From the NCBI RefSeq assembly GCF_014137855.1, contig NZ_JACGWT010000001.1, forward strand, positions 372,001-436,000: a stretch of 64,000 bases of DNA. Direction: 5' to 3'. Source of the stretch: Microlunatus kandeliicorticis (GTDB taxonomy: Bacteria > Actinomycetota > Actinomycetes > Propionibacteriales > Propionibacteriaceae). A program made the translations under genes and the position numbers. The notes below the pieces were generated by a model, which saw only the letters and a program-made list of their open reading frames with translations, was not told the DNA's origin and searched no databases. Below, piece by piece: positions 49,131 to 61,550 of the stretch. Within the stretch, counting starts at the first letter, position 1. The number at the start of each line of letters is the position of its first letter.

Positions 49131-50455
49131 TGGCCGACACCCTGACCCCCGTGCTCACCGCGAACTGGGGTGACGAGCGCGCCTGGAAACTGGCCAACTA
49201 CGAACGCCGGGACGGCTACCAGGGACTGCGCCGGGCGCTGACCATGGAGCCGGCCGAGGTGGTCGCGCTGGTCAAGGACTCCGGGCTCCGCGGCCGCGGC
49301 GGCGCGGGTTTCCCGACCGGGATGAAGTGGAGCTTCATCCCGCAGGACAACCCGAAGCCCAAGTACCTGGTGGTCAACGCCGACGAGTCCGAGCCGGGCA
49401 CCTGCAAGGACATCCCGCTGATGATGGCCAGCCCGCACACGCTGGTCGAGGGCGTGATCATCTCGGCCTACGCGATCAACTGCCACACCGCGTTCATCTA
49501 CGTCCGCGGCGAGGTGCTGCACGTGGTTCGCCGGGTGCAGCAGGCCGTCCGCGAGGCCTACTCGGCCGGGTACGCGGGCAAGAACATCCTCGGCTCGGGC
49601 TACGACCTCGACATCGTCGTCCACGCCGGGGCGGGCGCCTACATCTGCGGCGAGGAGACCGCGCTGCTCGACTCGCTCGAGGGCCGCCGCGGCCAGCCGC
49701 GCCTGCGTCCCCCGTTCCCCGCGGTGGCCGGGCTTTACGCCAGCCCGACGGTGATCAACAACGTCGAGTCGATCAGCTCGGTGCCGGCCATCGTCCGCGG
49801 CGGCGCCGAGTGGTTCTCCTCGATGGGCACCGAGAAGTCCAAGGGCATGACGATCTACAGCCTGTCCGGGCACGTGCGGAACACCGGCCAGTTCGAGGCG
49901 CCGCTGGGCATCACCCTGCGCCAGCTGCTCGAGCTGGCCGGCGGGATGCGCGAGGGCCACCGGCTCAAGTTCTGGACGCCGGGTGGCTCGTCCACCCCGA
50001 TCCTCACCCCCGAGCACCTCGACGTCCCGCTCGACTACGAGGGCGTGGCCGGGGTGAGGTCCATGCTCGGGACCAAGGCGCTGCAGTGCTTCGACGAGAC
50101 CACCTCGGTGGTCCGGGCGGTGCTGCGCTGGACCGAGTTCTACAAGCACGAGTCCTGCGGCAAGTGCACGCCGTGTCGCGAGGGCACCTGGTGGCTGGTC
50201 CAGATCTTGTCCCGGCTGGAGGCCGGCCGCGGCGAGCCCGGGGACATCGAGAAGCTGCTCGACCTGTGCGAGAACATCCTCGGCCGGTCGTTCTGCGCGC
50301 TGGGCGACGGGGCCACCAGCCCGATCAGCTCGGCCATCCAGCACTTCCGCGACGAGTTCGAGGCCGGCATGCACACCCCCGCCTGGGAGCTGTTCCCCTA
50401 CGAGGCCAGCCGGAGGTTCGCCCCGGCGCCGGCCACCGCCGGAGCCGGCGCATGA
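49130..50455 (+). CDS. nuoF: NADH-quinone oxidoreductase subunit F
   Basis: This is the NADH- and FMN-binding subunit. Over 441 residues it has [16 protein letters not shown] (NADH site), [12 protein letters not shown] (FMN site), [19 protein letters not shown] and [15 protein letters not shown] with the 4Fe-4S N3 cysteines. Its ATG shares one base with the nuoE stop (TGATG). Confidence 0.97.
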   Translation: MADTLTPVLTANWGDERAWKLANYERRDGYQGLRRALTMEPAEVVALVKDSGLRGRGGAGFPTGMKWSFIPQDNPKPKYLVVNADESEPGTCKDIPLMMASPHTLVEGVIISAYAINCHTAFIYVRGEVLHVVRRVQQAVREAYSAGYAGKNILGSGYDLDIVVHAGAGAYICGEETALLDSLEGRRGQPRLRPPFPAVAGLYASPTVINNVESISSVPAIVRGGAEWFSSMGTEKSKGMTIYSLSGHVRNTGQFEAPLGITLRQLLELAGGMREGHRLKFWTPGGSSTPILTPEHLDVPLDYEGVAGVRSMLGTKALQCFDETTSVVRAVLRWTEFYKHESCGKCTPCREGTWWLVQILSRLEAGRGEPGDIEKLLDLCENILGRSFCALGDGATSPISSAIQHFRDEFEAGMHTPAWELFPYEASRRFAPAPATAGAGA

Positions 50456-52983
50456 CGGTCACCGACGGCACCCGCGCCGGCGAGCTGGAGAAGCGCGAGG
50501 ACCTGGTCACCCTGACCATCGACGACGTCGAGGTCAGCGTCCCCAAGGGCACCCTGGTGATCCGGGCCGCCGAGCTGATCGGGGTGGAGATCCCGCGGTT
50601 CTGCGACCACCCGCTGCTCGACCCGGTCGGCGCCTGTCGGCAGTGCCTGGTCGAGGTGCCGGACATGGGCAACGGGCGCGGCATGCCCAAGCCGCAGGCG
50701 TCCTGCACCCTCGAGGTGATGCCGGGGATGCAGATCCGCACCCAGTTCAGCTCGTCGGTGGCGGACAAGGCGCAGCGGGGACAGATGGAGTTCCTGCTGA
50801 TCAACCACCCGCTCGACTGCCCGATCTGCGACAAGGGTGGCGAGTGCCCGCTGCAGAACCAGGCGATGACCCGCGGCTCCGGCGAGAGCCGGTTCGACGG
50901 GGTCAAGCGGACCTACCCGAAGCCGATCAGGATCAGCAGCCAGGTGCTGCTCGACCGCGAGCGGTGCGTGCTCTGCGCCCGCTGCACCCGGTTCAGCGAG
51001 CAGGTCGCCGGCGACCCCTTCATCGCGCTGGTCGAGCGCGGCGCCCTCCAGCAGGTCGGCATCTACGAGCGCCAGCCGTTCGAGAGCTACTTCTCGGGCA
51101 ACACCATCCAGATCTGCCCGGTCGGCGCGCTGACCAGCTCGGCCTACCGGTTCCGGTCGCGGCCGTTCGACCTGGTCTCGACCCCGAGCGTCGGCGAGCA
51201 CGACGCCTGCGGCTCGGCGATCCGGGTCGACCACCGTCGCGGTACCGTGATGCGACGGCTCTCCGGGGACGACCCCGAGGTCAACGAGGAGTGGATCACC
51301 GACAAGGACCGCTTCGCCTTCCGCTACGGCCGGGGCGCGGACCGACTGACCACACCGCTGGTCCGCGTCACCGACGAGAGCGGGGCGAGCGTGCTCCGGC
51401 CGGCGTCCTGGCCCGAGGCGATCGACGCCGCGGTCGAGGGACTCCGTCGCGCCGGGACGTCGGTCGGCGTGCTGACCGGGGGCCGGCTGACCCTCGAGGA
51501 CGCCTACGCCTACAGCAAGTTCGCCCGGACGGTGATCGGCACCAACGACATCGACTTCCGGGCCCGTCCGCACAGCAGCGAGGAGGCCGCCTTCCTCGCC
51601 GCCGTGGTGGCGGGCAGCGGGGTCAGCGCCGAGCAGCCGGGCGGTCTGCGCTCGGCGAGCTTCGCCGACCTCGAGCACGCCTCGAGCGTGCTGATGGTCT
51701 GCTTCGAGCCCGAGGAGGAGGCCGGCACGGTCTTCCTCCGGCTGCGCAAGGGCTTCCGCAAGCGCGGGCTGCGGTCCTGGACCATCGCGCCGTTCCTCAG
51801 CCCGGGAGCCCGCAAGGCGGGTGCGCAGCTGATCGCCACCGTGCCCGGGGGCGAGGCCGCGGCGGTCAGCGACCTGCCCGACGACGTCTTCGACAGCCTC
51901 GACGCCGACAGCGTGATCATCGTCGGCGAGCGCGCCGCGCTGCAGGCCGGCACCCTGACCGCGGTGCTCCGGGTCGCCGAGCACACCGGCGCCCGGCTGG
52001 CCTGGATCCCGCGCCGGGCCGGGGACCGCGGGGCGCTCGACGCCGGGTGCCTGCCGACCCTGCTGCCCGGCGGCCGGCCGGTGGCCGACGCCACCGCCCG
52101 GGTCGACGCGGCCAGCGTCTGGGGGGTCGAGAGCCTCCCGCGCGGCGAGGGCCGCGACGCCGACGAGATGCTCACCGCCACCGACGACCGGTCGCTCGAC
52201 GCGTTGGTCGTCGCCGGGATCGAGCCGTCCGACTTCGCCGACCCGGCCGCCGTCCGCGCCGGGCTCGAGAACGCCGGCTTCCTCATCAGCCTGGAGACCC
52301 GGACCTCGGAGGTCACCGAGCGGGCCGACGTGGTCTTCCCGGTCAGCCTGGTGGAGGAGCGCGAGGGCAGCTTCGTCAACTGGGAGGGCCGGCCCCGGCC
52401 CTTCCCGACGGTGATCAGCAAGCCCAACGCGCTCAGCGACCTCCGGGTGCTGGCCGCCCTGGCCGACGGGCTGGGCCGCGACCTCGGCTTCCGGACCGCC
52501 GGGCAGGCCCGCAGCGAGTTCGCCGAGTTCGCCGGCTGGGACGGCGCCCGCGTCGAGCAGCCCGCCATCGACCCGCCGAGCCGTCCCGAGGGCGACCACC
52601 CGCACCTGCCGCACCTGCCGCACTGGCTGCACCGGTTGACCACGGCCCGGCCGGGCGGCAGCCCGGCCCCGGGAACCCCGCTGGTGCTGGCCGGCTGGCG
52701 GATGGCCCTCGACGACTCCCGGGCCGTCCGGGCCGAGCTCGACCTGCTCGACACCGCGCGCCGCCCGGTGGCCCGGGTCAGCCCGGCCACCGCCGAGCGC
52801 GCCGGGCTGGCCGGCCGGGTGGTGGTCAGCAGCGACCGCGGTTCGCTGGCCTTCCCGCTCGAGGTGACCGAGGGGATGGTCGACGGCGTGGTGTGGGTGC
52901 CGGTCAACGCTCCGGGTCTGTCGGTGCCGGAGAATCTCGCCGCCGGGGCCGGTGACGTGGTCCACGTCCAGGCCGGGCAGTGA
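50452..52983 (+). CDS. nuoG: NADH-quinone oxidoreductase subunit G
   Basis: This is the largest peripheral subunit, with 843 residues. The N-terminal ferredoxin-like part has [19 protein letters not shown] (2Fe-2S), then [15 protein letters not shown] and [13 protein letters not shown] (4Fe-4S). A molybdopterin-oxidoreductase-like domain without cofactor follows. The ATG overlaps nuoF by 4 bp. The last third is less conserved and contains a His/Pro/Leu run ([12 protein letters not shown]). Confidence 0.96.
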   Translation: MTVTDGTRAGELEKREDLVTLTIDDVEVSVPKGTLVIRAAELIGVEIPRFCDHPLLDPVGACRQCLVEVPDMGNGRGMPKPQASCTLEVMPGMQIRTQFSSSVADKAQRGQMEFLLINHPLDCPICDKGGECPLQNQAMTRGSGESRFDGVKRTYPKPIRISSQVLLDRERCVLCARCTRFSEQVAGDPFIALVERGALQQVGIYERQPFESYFSGNTIQICPVGALTSSAYRFRSRPFDLVSTPSVGEHDACGSAIRVDHRRGTVMRRLSGDDPEVNEEWITDKDRFAFRYGRGADRLTTPLVRVTDESGASVLRPASWPEAIDAAVEGLRRAGTSVGVLTGGRLTLEDAYAYSKFARTVIGTNDIDFRARPHSSEEAAFLAAVVAGSGVSAEQPGGLRSASFADLEHASSVLMVCFEPEEEAGTVFLRLRKGFRKRGLRSWTIAPFLSPGARKAGAQLIATVPGGEAAAVSDLPDDVFDSLDADSVIIVGERAALQAGTLTAVLRVAEHTGARLAWIPRRAGDRGALDAGCLPTLLPGGRPVADATARVDAASVWGVESLPRGEGRDADEMLTATDDRSLDALVVAGIEPSDFADPAAVRAGLENAGFLISLETRTSEVTERADVVFPVSLVEEREGSFVNWEGRPRPFPTVISKPNALSDLRVLAALADGLGRDLGFRTAGQARSEFAEFAGWDGARVEQPAIDPPSRPEGDHPHLPHLPHWLHRLTTARPGGSPAPGTPLVLAGWRMALDDSRAVRAELDLLDTARRPVARVSPATAERAGLAGRVVVSSDRGSLAFPLEVTEGMVDGVVWVPVNAPGLSVPENLAAGAGDVVHVQAGQ

Positions 52984-53005
52984 GTGCCGTGAGGAGGAGG
53001 AGCCG

Positions 53006-54418
53006 ATGAGTCCGTCCGGTCCCGCCGGGATCCCGGTGCCGCTCGACCTGAGCCTGTTCGGCAACGACGTCTGGTGGCTGGTGCTGCTCAAGGCGCTGTT
53101 CGCCTTCGTGGTGCTGCTGGTGATGACGCTGTTCACGATCGTCTACGAGCGCAAGGTCGTGGGCAAGATGCAGCACCGCAAGGGCCCGACCATGAACGGC
53201 CCGTTCGGCTCGCTGCAGAGCCTGGCCGACGGCATGAAGCTGATGTTCAAGGAGGACATCACCCCGACCGCCGCCGACCGGGTGGTGTTCACCCTGGCCC
53301 CGTTCATCACCTCGATCCCGGCGATCACCGCGTTCGCGGTGATCCCGATGGCCGGCACCGTCCCGCTGCCGTTCCGGAACCACCCGACCACCCAGCTCCA
53401 GGTCACCGACCTGCCGGTCTCGGTGCTGTTCGTGGTCGCGGTCGCCTCCATCGGCGTCTACGGCATCGTGCTGGCGGGCTGGTCCTCCGGCTCCACCTAC
53501 GCGCTGCTCGGCGGCCTGCGGTCGAGCGCCCAGGTGATCAGCTACGAGGTCGCGATGGGCCTCAGCCTGGTCGCGGTCTTCCTCTACGCGAACTCGATGT
53601 CCACCTCGGAGATCGTCGAGGCGCAGGCCCGGGTGAGCTACGCCGACCTGTTCGGCGTCCAGGTCCCGCTGCCCAGCTGGTACGCGATCGTGCTGATCCC
53701 GTCCTTCGCGATCTACCTGATCTCGATGGTGGGGGAGACCAACCGGGCGCCCTTCGACCTGGCCGAGGCCGAGGGCGAGCTGGTCGGCGGCTTCCACACC
53801 GAGTACACCTCGATGCGGTTCGCCATGTTCTTCATGGCCGAGTACATGAACATGATCACCGTCTCGGCCCTGGCCACCACCATGTTCCTCGGCGGCTACC
53901 ACGCGCCGCTGCCGTTCAACCTGCTCGGGATGGACGGCGGCTGGTGGGGACTGCTGTGGTTCCTGGTCAAGGTGCTGATCTGCCTGTTCGTCTTCGTCTG
54001 GCTCCGCGGCACCCTGCCCCGGATGCGCTACGACCAGTTCATGCGGCTCGGCTGGCGCTGGCTGATCCCGATCTCGCTGGTCTGGATCCTCGCCGTGGCC
54101 GCGTTCAACGTCGGCCGCCGCGAGGGCTGGTTCTCCACCAAGGCGTTCTGGATCGTCACCGCGGTGATCTTCGTGGTGCTGCTGCTGGTCGCCTTCTTCG
54201 GTGGCCGGGCCGAGGAGCAGGAGACCGAAAAGCCGCAGGGCGAGTTCGACGCCTTCGCCGGCGGCTACCCGGTGCCGCCGATGCCCGGGCAGGAGCTGCC
54301 CGAGCTCGCCGGGGTGGTCACCGGTCAGCCGGCCGACCCCGCCCAGGCGCCCGGCGGGGTGACCCCGTCCACCGGTGCCGGCCCCGAGACCGAGAGGAGG
54401 CCCGATGGGTCTGCTTGA
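53006..54418 (+). CDS. nuoH: NADH-quinone oxidoreductase subunit H
   Basis: This membrane subunit completes the quinone channel. Over 470 residues with eight or nine helices it has [50 protein letters not shown] and [10 protein letters not shown], all highly conserved. The 70-residue Pro/Glu-rich C-terminal tail is extra. The ATG at 53006 is chosen for its strong GAGGAGGAGG site. It overlaps nuoI by 14 bp. Confidence 0.97.
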   Translation: MSPSGPAGIPVPLDLSLFGNDVWWLVLLKALFAFVVLLVMTLFTIVYERKVVGKMQHRKGPTMNGPFGSLQSLADGMKLMFKEDITPTAADRVVFTLAPFITSIPAITAFAVIPMAGTVPLPFRNHPTTQLQVTDLPVSVLFVVAVASIGVYGIVLAGWSSGSTYALLGGLRSSAQVISYEVAMGLSLVAVFLYANSMSTSEIVEAQARVSYADLFGVQVPLPSWYAIVLIPSFAIYLISMVGETNRAPFDLAEAEGELVGGFHTEYTSMRFAMFFMAEYMNMITVSALATTMFLGGYHAPLPFNLLGMDGGWWGLLWFLVKVLICLFVFVWLRGTLPRMRYDQFMRLGWRWLIPISLVWILAVAAFNVGRREGWFSTKAFWIVTAVIFVVLLLVAFFGGRAEEQETEKPQGEFDAFAGGYPVPPMPGQELPELAGVVTGQPADPAQAPGGVTPSTGAGPETERRPDGSA

Positions 54419-55082
54419 CCCGATCGCCGGTTTCGGCGTCACCTTCAAGACGATGTTCCGCAAGACCTTCACCCAGGCCTACCCGGAAGCACCGAAGGTC
54501 ACCGCGCCGCGGTTCCACGGTCGGCACCAGCTCAACCGGTGGCCGGACGGACTCGAGAAGTGCGTCGGCTGCGAGCTGTGCGCGTGGGCCTGCCCGGCCG
54601 ACGCGATCTACGTCGAGGGCGCCTCGAACCGGGACGAGGAGCGGTTCAGCCCCGGTGAGCGGTACGGCCGCGTCTACCAGATCAACTACCTGCGCTGCAT
54701 CCTCTGCGGGCTGTGCATCGAGGCCTGTCCGACCCGGGCGCTGACCATGACCAACGAGTTCGAGCTGGCCGACGACAGCCGGCAGAAGCTGATCTACGAG
54801 AAGAGCGATCTGCTGGCCCCGCTGCTTCCGGGGATGACCGCGCCGCCGCACGAGCGGCAGCTCGGCGACTCCGAGCGGGCCTACTTCCTCGGGCTGCCCG
54901 AGACCCGCCCGGTCGACCTGCCGCAGGGCACCGGCAACCCGAACCTCGGGCTGGCCGGCTGGAAGGACAAGAAGAAGAAGGCCAAGGCGGAGGCGGAGCT
55001 GGCCCGCAAGGGTGCCGCCGTCGCGCCCGCCGTCGACGGCGGCGACGTCCCCGCCGAACACACCCAGGGGGTGCGCGAGTGA
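54405..55082 (+). CDS. nuoI: NADH-quinone oxidoreductase subunit I
   Basis: This ferredoxin-like subunit has two 4Fe-4S clusters (N6a, N6b). Over 225 residues the motifs [16 protein letters not shown] and [16 protein letters not shown] are clear. The C-terminus has a Lys-rich stretch ([12 protein letters not shown]). The ATG follows AGGAGG within the end of nuoH. Confidence 0.97.
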   Translation: MGLLDPIAGFGVTFKTMFRKTFTQAYPEAPKVTAPRFHGRHQLNRWPDGLEKCVGCELCAWACPADAIYVEGASNRDEERFSPGERYGRVYQINYLRCILCGLCIEACPTRALTMTNEFELADDSRQKLIYEKSDLLAPLLPGMTAPPHERQLGDSERAYFLGLPETRPVDLPQGTGNPNLGLAGWKDKKKKAKAEAELARKGAAVAPAVDGGDVPAEHTQGVRE

Positions 55083-55924
55083 CGCCGACCGTCACGCTGG
55101 TCCCGATGGTCACCGGCGCCGAGGTGGCCTTCTGGCTGCTGGTTCCGGTGATGGTGCTCGGCGCGCTGGGGATGGTGCTGAGCCGCAAGGCGGTGCACTC
55201 GGCGCTCTGCCTGGCCGCGGTGATGATCTGCCTAGCCGTGCAGTACGCGGCCCAGGACGCGCCGTTCCTGTTCGCGGTGCAGATCATCGTCTACACGGGC
55301 GCGATCCTGATGCTGTTCCTCTTCGTGCTCATGCTGGTGGGCGTCGACGTCTCGGACTCGTTGGTCGAGACGATCAAGGGCCAGCGGGTGGCGGCGGTGG
55401 TCGCCGGGGTCGCGTTCGCGGTGCTGCTGGTCGTCGCCGTCGGCAACGCGGTCGTCGGCAGCCCGGTCGGGCTCTCCGAGGCCAACGCCGCCAACGGCGG
55501 CAACGTCCAGGGCCTGGCCGCGCTGATCTTCAACCGCTACGTCTTCGCCTTCGAGGCGACCTCGGCGTTGCTGATCACCGCGGCGGTCGGCGCGATGGTG
55601 CTCGCCCACCGCGAGCGGCTGACCAAGAAGAAGGGCCAGGCCGAGCTGGTCACCGAGCGGATGCAGCGCTACGCCCGGACCGGCCAGCACCCGGGCCCGC
55701 TGCCGACCCCGGGCGTGTTCGCGCGGCACAACGCGGTCGACACCCCGGCGCTGCTGCCCGACGGGAGCATCGCGGAGGACTCGGTGTCGGCCACCCTGCG
55801 GGCTCGCGGGGAGATCTCCGACGCCGAGTCGCTGATCCGGCCGACCCGGGCCACGGTCCGCGAGATCGCCCCGGAGGACCCGAGCCAGCCACCCGGCAAG
55901 ACGGTCCCGCGGGGCCAGGGCTGA
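55079..55924 (+). CDS. nuoJ: NADH-quinone oxidoreductase subunit J
   Basis: This is a proton-translocating membrane-arm subunit. Over 281 residues it has five helices in the first 170; [20 protein letters not shown] contains the pi-bulge helix. The final 100 residues are a hydrophilic tail not needed for the fold. The GTG start overlaps nuoI by 4 bp. Confidence 0.95.
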   Translation: MTPTVTLVPMVTGAEVAFWLLVPVMVLGALGMVLSRKAVHSALCLAAVMICLAVQYAAQDAPFLFAVQIIVYTGAILMLFLFVLMLVGVDVSDSLVETIKGQRVAAVVAGVAFAVLLVVAVGNAVVGSPVGLSEANAANGGNVQGLAALIFNRYVFAFEATSALLITAAVGAMVLAHRERLTKKKGQAELVTERMQRYARTGQHPGPLPTPGVFARHNAVDTPALLPDGSIAEDSVSATLRARGEISDAESLIRPTRATVREIAPEDPSQPPGKTVPRGQG

Positions 55925-55937
55925 GAGGAGTGAGCCG

Positions 55938-56237
55938 ATGAACCCGGACAACTACATCGTGCTGTCGGCGATCCTGTTCACCATCGGCGCGGTCGGCTTC
56001 CTGGTCCGCCGGAACGCCATCGTCGCCTTCATGTGCGTCGAGCTGATGCTCAACGCCGCCAACCTGGCGCTGGTCACCTTCTCCCGGATGTACGGGAAGC
56101 TCGACGGCCAGGTCGCCGCCTTCTTCGTGATGGTGGTCGCCGCCGCCGAGGTGGTGGTCGGGCTGGCGATCATCGTCAGCATCTTCCGCACCCGACGCTC
56201 GGCCTCGGTCGACGACGCCAACCTGCTGAAGTTCTAG
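55938..56237 (+). CDS. nuoK: NADH-quinone oxidoreductase subunit K
   Basis: This three-helix subunit has 99 residues. It carries the key glutamates in [18 protein letters not shown] and [14 protein letters not shown]. The ATG follows GAGAGGAGTG. Confidence 0.97.
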   Translation: MNPDNYIVLSAILFTIGAVGFLVRRNAIVAFMCVELMLNAANLALVTFSRMYGKLDGQVAAFFVMVVAAAEVVVGLAIIVSIFRTRRSASVDDANLLKF

Positions 56238-56244
56238 GAGACCC

Positions 56245-58200
56245 GTGAGTCCGCTCCTGCTCGCACTTGCCGTCCCTCTGCAGGTCGTCCCGCTGGAGGT
56301 CCCCACGCCGGTCGCCGCGACCGGCGTCTTCTCGGTCGCCTGGCTGTCCATCGCGGCTCCCGCGGTGGTGGCGGCCTTCCTGATGCTGTCGGGCCGGGTG
56401 GCCGACCGGTGGGGCCACCTGCTGGCCACGCTGGCCCCGATCGTCTCCTTCGGGGTCGCCGCCGCGATGTTCGTCGCCCTGCTCGGCCGACCGGTCGAGC
56501 AGCGTTCGGTGGCCCTGCCGCTGTGGAGCTGGATCCCCACCGGCGGCTGGGACATCTCGGTCGGGTTGCAGGTCGACCAGCTGTCGATCACCTTCGCGTT
56601 GCTGATCACCGGGGTCGGCAGCCTGATCCACGTCTACTCGATCGGCTACATGGCCCACGACGAGCGGCGGCGGCGGTTCTTCGCCTACCTCAACCTGTTC
56701 GTCGCCGCGATGCTGCTGCTGGTGCTGAGCGACAACTACCTGGTGCTCTTCGTCGGCTGGGAGGGTGTCGGTCTGGCCTCCTACCTGCTGATCGGTTTCT
56801 GGCAGCACAAGCCGACCGCGGCCACCGCGGCCAAGAAGGCGTTCGTGGTCAACCGGGTCGGTGACATCGGCATGTCGATCGCGGTGATGCTGATGCTGGC
56901 CACCTTCGGCTCGTCGGCCTTCACCGCGGTCAACGCCGGCTCGCCGCAGATGAACGGCACCACCGCCACCGTGATGGGGCTGCTGCTGCTGCTCGGGGCG
57001 TGTGGCAAGTCCGCCCAGGTGCCGCTGCAGTCCTGGTTGCTCGACGCGATGGAGGGGCCGACCCCGGTGTCGGCGCTGATCCACGCGGCCACCATGGTCA
57101 CCGCCGGGGTCTACCTGGTGGTCCGCAGCCACGCGGTCTTCGCCCAGAGCGAGGTCGCCTCGCTGGTCGTGGTCGTCGTCGGCACGGTGACGCTGCTGTT
57201 CGGCGCCTGGATCGGCTGCGCCAAGGACGACATCAAGAAGGTGCTGGCCGGCTCGACCATGAGCCAGATCGGCTACATGATGCTGGCCGCCGGGATCGGC
57301 CCGGCCGGCTACGCGTTCGCGATCTTCCACCTGGTCACCCACGGCTTCTTCAAGGCCAACATGTTCCTGGGGGCCGGCTCGGTGATGCACGCGATGGACG
57401 ACGACGTCGACATGCGGCACTACGGGGCGCTGGCCCGGGCGCTGCCGGTCACCTTCGTCACCTTCGCCGCCGGCTACCTGGCGATCATCGGTTTCCCGTT
57501 CTTCGCCGGCTTCTACTCCAAGGACCACATCATCGAGGCGGCCTGGGAGCACAGCACGGTGGCCGGGGCCTGTGCGATCATCGGCGCCGGCGTCACCGCC
57601 TTCTACATGACCCGGCTGATGCTGATGACCTTCGCCGGCCAGAAGCGCTGGCGCGAACACGTCCATCCGCACGAGTCGCCGCTGGTCATGACGATCCCGC
57701 TGGTCGTGCTCGGGATCGGCTCGGTGCTCGGCGGCCTGGTGCTCAACAACGCGATCGGGTCCTGGCTCAACCCGGCGGTCGACGGCGAGAGCGAGGGGGC
57801 GCCCGCGCTGATCCACGTCACCGTGATCGGGGTGGTCACCATGGTGGTGGTGCTGGCCGGGGTGGCGGTCTCGTTCGCCTTCTTCGGCCCGCGCCGCTCG
57901 ATCCCCGACACCGCGCCGGCCAGCCGGTCGCCGTTCACGGTCGCGGGTCGGAACGACCTCTACGGCGACGCCTTCAACGAGGCGGTGTTCATGCGCCCGG
58001 GCCAGTCGCTGACCACCACGCTGGCCTACGTCGACGCGCACGGCGTCGACGGCGCGGTCCGCGGGCTGGCCGCGCTCTTCGCCGGGGTGTCGGCGGGCCT
58101 GCGCCGCTGGCAGTCCGGGTTCGTCCGCTCCTACGCCCTGACCATGCTGGCCGGCGCCGCCGTCGTCGGCGCGGTCCTGATCCTCGGCCGGCTCGGCTGA
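56245..58200 (+). CDS. nuoL: NADH-quinone oxidoreductase subunit L
   Basis: This antiporter-like proton pump subunit has 651 residues and about 16 helices. [38 protein letters not shown] and [17 protein letters not shown] are the MrpA/NuoL signatures with the pumping Lys and Glu. The GTG start lies 7 bp after nuoK with GGAG in the nuoK stop region. Confidence 0.97.
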   Translation: MSPLLLALAVPLQVVPLEVPTPVAATGVFSVAWLSIAAPAVVAAFLMLSGRVADRWGHLLATLAPIVSFGVAAAMFVALLGRPVEQRSVALPLWSWIPTGGWDISVGLQVDQLSITFALLITGVGSLIHVYSIGYMAHDERRRRFFAYLNLFVAAMLLLVLSDNYLVLFVGWEGVGLASYLLIGFWQHKPTAATAAKKAFVVNRVGDIGMSIAVMLMLATFGSSAFTAVNAGSPQMNGTTATVMGLLLLLGACGKSAQVPLQSWLLDAMEGPTPVSALIHAATMVTAGVYLVVRSHAVFAQSEVASLVVVVVGTVTLLFGAWIGCAKDDIKKVLAGSTMSQIGYMMLAAGIGPAGYAFAIFHLVTHGFFKANMFLGAGSVMHAMDDDVDMRHYGALARALPVTFVTFAAGYLAIIGFPFFAGFYSKDHIIEAAWEHSTVAGACAIIGAGVTAFYMTRLMLMTFAGQKRWREHVHPHESPLVMTIPLVVLGIGSVLGGLVLNNAIGSWLNPAVDGESEGAPALIHVTVIGVVTMVVVLAGVAVSFAFFGPRRSIPDTAPASRSPFTVAGRNDLYGDAFNEAVFMRPGQSLTTTLAYVDAHGVDGAVRGLAALFAGVSAGLRRWQSGFVRSYALTMLAGAAVVGAVLILGRLG

Positions 58201-58207
58201 CGAGGGG

Positions 58208-59767
58208 ATGATCATGAGCTTCCCGTGGCTGACCGTGCTCGCCCTGCTCCCGCTGGTCGGGGCGGTGCTGATGCTGGTGGTGAAGGGCCCCCGGGCCAAG
58301 CCGCTCGCGCTGGCCTTCTCGCTCGCCACCCTGGTGCTGGCCGTGGTGGTCGCGCTGCAGTACCGGCCGGGCGGCGGGATGCAGTTCGTCGAGCAGGTGG
58401 TCTGGATCCGTCCGCTCGGCGCCCACTACGCGCTCGGGCTCGACGGCATCGGGCTGACCCTGGTGCTGCTCACCGCGGTGCTCACCCCGATCGTCATGAT
58501 CGCCAGCTGGAACGACGCCGAGGAGCGCAAGCCCGGCGAGACCGACGCCCCCGAGCCCGGCCGGAACAAGTGGGGACCGGCGGCGTTCATGGGCCTGGTG
58601 CTGTGCATCGAGAGCTTCGGGCTGTTCGCCTTCACCTCGATCGACGTCTTCCTGTTCTACCTGTTCTTCGAGGTCATCCTGATCCCGATGTACTTCCTGA
58701 TCGGCGCGTTCGGCGGCTCCCGCCGCTCCTACGCGGCCGGGAAGTTCCTGCTCTTCGGGCTGTTCGGCGGCTTCGTCATGCTCGCCTCGGTGATCGGCCT
58801 CTACGTGGTCTCGGCCCGGGCCGGCACCCCGAGCTACCTGCTCAGCGACCTGATGCGGCTCGACATCCCGGAGACCACCGGGCGCTGGCTGTTCGTCGGT
58901 TTCATGGTCGCCTTCGCGATCAAGGCCCCGCTGGTGCCGTTCCACAGCTGGATGCCCGACGCGGCCGAACAGTCCACCCCCGGCGGTGCGGTGCTGCTGG
59001 CGGGCGTGCTCGACAAGGTCGGCACCTTCGGGATGATCCGGTTCTGCCTCTACCTGTTCCCCGAGGCGAGCCGGTGGGCGACGCCGGTGGTGCTCACCCT
59101 GGCCACCGTCTCGATCATCTACGGCGCGCTGATGGCCATCGTCAGCAAGGACCTGCACCGGCTCATCGGCTGGACCTCGATCAGCCACTTCGGCTTCATC
59201 GTCCTCGGCATCTTCGCCTTCACCAGCCAGTCGATGGTCGGCTCGACGCTCTACATGCTCAACCACGGGCTGTCGACCGCCGCCCTGTTCCTGGCCGCCG
59301 GGTTCATGATCAAGCGGCGCAACAGCCGGCAGATCGGCGACTTCGGCGGGGTGCAGAAGGTGGCGCCGGTGCTGACCGGGCTGTTGCTCTTCGCCGGGCT
59401 GTCCACCATGGCGCTGCCCGGGCTGTCGAGCTTCGTCAGCGAGTTCATGGTGCTCGGGGGGACGTTCTCCCGGCACCCGGCGTTCGCCTCGATCGCCACC
59501 GTCGGCATCGTGCTGGCCGCGCTCTACGTGCTGATCATGTACCAGCGCACCGCGACCGGTCCGGTCACCGAGCAGGTGCGCGAGCACGTCACCAGCGACC
59601 TGGGGACGCGCGAGCGGTTGGCCCTGGCCCCGCTGGTGCTGCTGATCCTGGTGCTCGGCTTCTTCCCCAAGCCGTTGCTCGGGGCGATCGAGCCGACGGT
59701 GGCCGCGACCATGACCCACGTGGGTGTCAGTGACCCGGCCCATCCGGTGGCCGAGGAAGGGCGGTGA
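58208..59767 (+). CDS. nuoM: NADH-quinone oxidoreductase subunit M
   Basis: This antiporter-like subunit has 519 residues and about 14 helices. FYLFFEVILIPMYFLIGAFG, APLVPFHSWMPDAAEQSTPGG (split by the Lys helix), SISHFGFIVLGIFAF and LSSFVSEFMVLGG are diagnostic. ATG 58208 is 7 bp after nuoL; a second ATG at 58214 is possible. Confidence 0.97.
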   Translation: MIMSFPWLTVLALLPLVGAVLMLVVKGPRAKPLALAFSLATLVLAVVVALQYRPGGGMQFVEQVVWIRPLGAHYALGLDGIGLTLVLLTAVLTPIVMIASWNDAEERKPGETDAPEPGRNKWGPAAFMGLVLCIESFGLFAFTSIDVFLFYLFFEVILIPMYFLIGAFGGSRRSYAAGKFLLFGLFGGFVMLASVIGLYVVSARAGTPSYLLSDLMRLDIPETTGRWLFVGFMVAFAIKAPLVPFHSWMPDAAEQSTPGGAVLLAGVLDKVGTFGMIRFCLYLFPEASRWATPVVLTLATVSIIYGALMAIVSKDLHRLIGWTSISHFGFIVLGIFAFTSQSMVGSTLYMLNHGLSTAALFLAAGFMIKRRNSRQIGDFGGVQKVAPVLTGLLLFAGLSTMALPGLSSFVSEFMVLGGTFSRHPAFASIATVGIVLAALYVLIMYQRTATGPVTEQVREHVTSDLGTRERLALAPLVLLILVLGFFPKPLLGAIEPTVAATMTHVGVSDPAHPVAEEGR

Positions 59768-61383
59768 GCGTGCTCAGCTCGTCGGTGGCGGCGGTGACCA
59801 TGGAGATCACCGCCCCGAAGATCGAGTACGGCACGCTGATGCCGTTCATCCTGGTCTTCCTGGTCGCCTGTCTGGGCGTGCTGGTCGAGGCGCTCGCGCC
59901 GCGCACGCTCCGTTTCGGGCTGCAGATGCTGCTCACCTTCGGCGGCATCGTCGTCGCGCTGCTGATCACCGTGCTCAACTGGCTGACCGGCGCCCGCGGC
60001 GAGGTGGCCGTCGGCGCGGTCACCGCGGACGTCCCGACCTACTTCTTCTGGGTCGTGCTGCTGGTGTTCAGCGGGCTCTCGTTCCTGATCTTCGCCGACC
60101 GCAAGCTCGAGAACGGGGCGCTGGCCTTCACCCCGCAGGGCGCGGCCACGCCGGGCAGCGCGGCCGAGCAGGAGGCGATCACCGCCCGGGTCGAGCACAC
60201 CGAGGTCTTCCCGCTGGCCATGTTCGCGCTCTCCGGGATGATGCTGTTCCCGGCCTCGAACGACCTGCTGACCATGTTCGTCGCGCTGGAGATCCTGTCG
60301 CTGCCGCTCTATCTGCTCTGCGGGCTCGGCCGGCGCCGCCGGCTGCTCAGCCAGGAGTCGAGCCTCAAGTACTTCCTGCTCGGTGCGCTGAGCTCGGCCT
60401 TCTTCCTCTACGGGGTCGCGCTGGTCTACGGCTACGCCGGCAGCTTCCAGCTCTCCGACATCGCCGTCGCGCTCAACACCTCCGACCAGAAGGACGGGCT
60501 GCTGCTCGCCGGGATGGCGCTGATCGGGGTCGGGCTGCTGTTCAAGTTCGGCGCGGTGCCCTTCCATTCCTGGACGCCCGACGTCTACGCCGGCGCCCCG
60601 ACCGGCGTCACCGCCTTCATGGCCGCCTGCACCAAGATCGCCGCGGTCGGCGCGCTGCTGCGGGTCTTCTACGTCGCCTTCGGCGGGATGCGCTGGGACT
60701 GGCAGCCGTTGCTGCTGATCGTCACCGTGGCCACCATGTTCGTCGGCGCGGTGCTCGGCATCACCCAGACCGACGTCAAGCGGATGCTGGCCTACTCCTC
60801 GATCGCGCACGCCGGGTTCATCCTCACCGCGGTCACCGCGGCCTCCCAGCTCGGCACCGGCAAACCGGCCGGGTCCCTGTCGAGCATCTCGGCCGTCGGC
60901 TTCTACCTGGTCGCCTACGGGGCGGCCACGCTCGGGGCGTTCGGGATCGTCACCATGGTCCGCGACCGCGGCGGCGAGGCGACCCTGCTGTCCAGCTGGG
61001 CCGGGCTCGGCCGCCGGTCCCCACTGACCGCGACGGTGTTCAGCCTGTTCCTGCTCAGCTTCGCCGGCATCCCGCTGACCAGCGGGTTCATCGGCAAGTG
61101 GTCGGTGTTCGCCGCCGCCTGGGCGGCCCGGGACTACTGGCTGGTGGTGGTCGCGGTGGTGCTCAGCCTGGTCGCCGCGTTCTTCTACCTGCGGGTCATC
61201 ATCGTCATGTTCTTCTCCGAGCCCGAGCTCGAGGCGACCGGGGCGCAGCCGGGCACCGTGGTGCGGCCGGGCTGGACCACGTTGACGGCCGTCGGGGTTG
61301 GGGTGGTCGCTACTGTTGCGTTGGGTGTCTTTCCCGGGCCGGTGCTCGCGCTGGCCCAGCAGGCCGGCGAATTCCTCCGCTGA
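59764..61383 (+). CDS. nuoN: NADH-quinone oxidoreductase subunit N
   Basis: This is the last antiporter-like subunit, with 539 residues and about 14 helices. FVALEILSLPLYLLCGL, SSLKYFLLGALSSAFFLYG, GAVPFHSWTPDVYAGAPT and SSIAHAGFIL are family signatures. A cytoplasmic insertion near residues 115-140 is common in actinobacteria. The GTG start overlaps nuoM by 4 bp. It ends the nuo operon. Confidence 0.97.
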   Translation: MSVLSSSVAAVTMEITAPKIEYGTLMPFILVFLVACLGVLVEALAPRTLRFGLQMLLTFGGIVVALLITVLNWLTGARGEVAVGAVTADVPTYFFWVVLLVFSGLSFLIFADRKLENGALAFTPQGAATPGSAAEQEAITARVEHTEVFPLAMFALSGMMLFPASNDLLTMFVALEILSLPLYLLCGLGRRRRLLSQESSLKYFLLGALSSAFFLYGVALVYGYAGSFQLSDIAVALNTSDQKDGLLLAGMALIGVGLLFKFGAVPFHSWTPDVYAGAPTGVTAFMAACTKIAAVGALLRVFYVAFGGMRWDWQPLLLIVTVATMFVGAVLGITQTDVKRMLAYSSIAHAGFILTAVTAASQLGTGKPAGSLSSISAVGFYLVAYGAATLGAFGIVTMVRDRGGEATLLSSWAGLGRRSPLTATVFSLFLLSFAGIPLTSGFIGKWSVFAAAWAARDYWLVVVAVVLSLVAAFFYLRVIIVMFFSEPELEATGAQPGTVVRPGWTTLTAVGVGVVATVALGVFPGPVLALAQQAGEFLR

Positions 61384-61550
61384 CCGAGCGGCACCGGGCG
61401 TGGCCCGGGCCGTCGATCGGACGGGAGGCGGTCTCGGCGTGTGGAAGGATTCTCACCGGTCGGCCGTGGTGGTCGGCCGGGTGATCCTGCTGTGACCGGG
61501 CGGGGTGCCGGTTCGACACCGCGCGGACGCGTCCGAGAACAGGAGCAGGG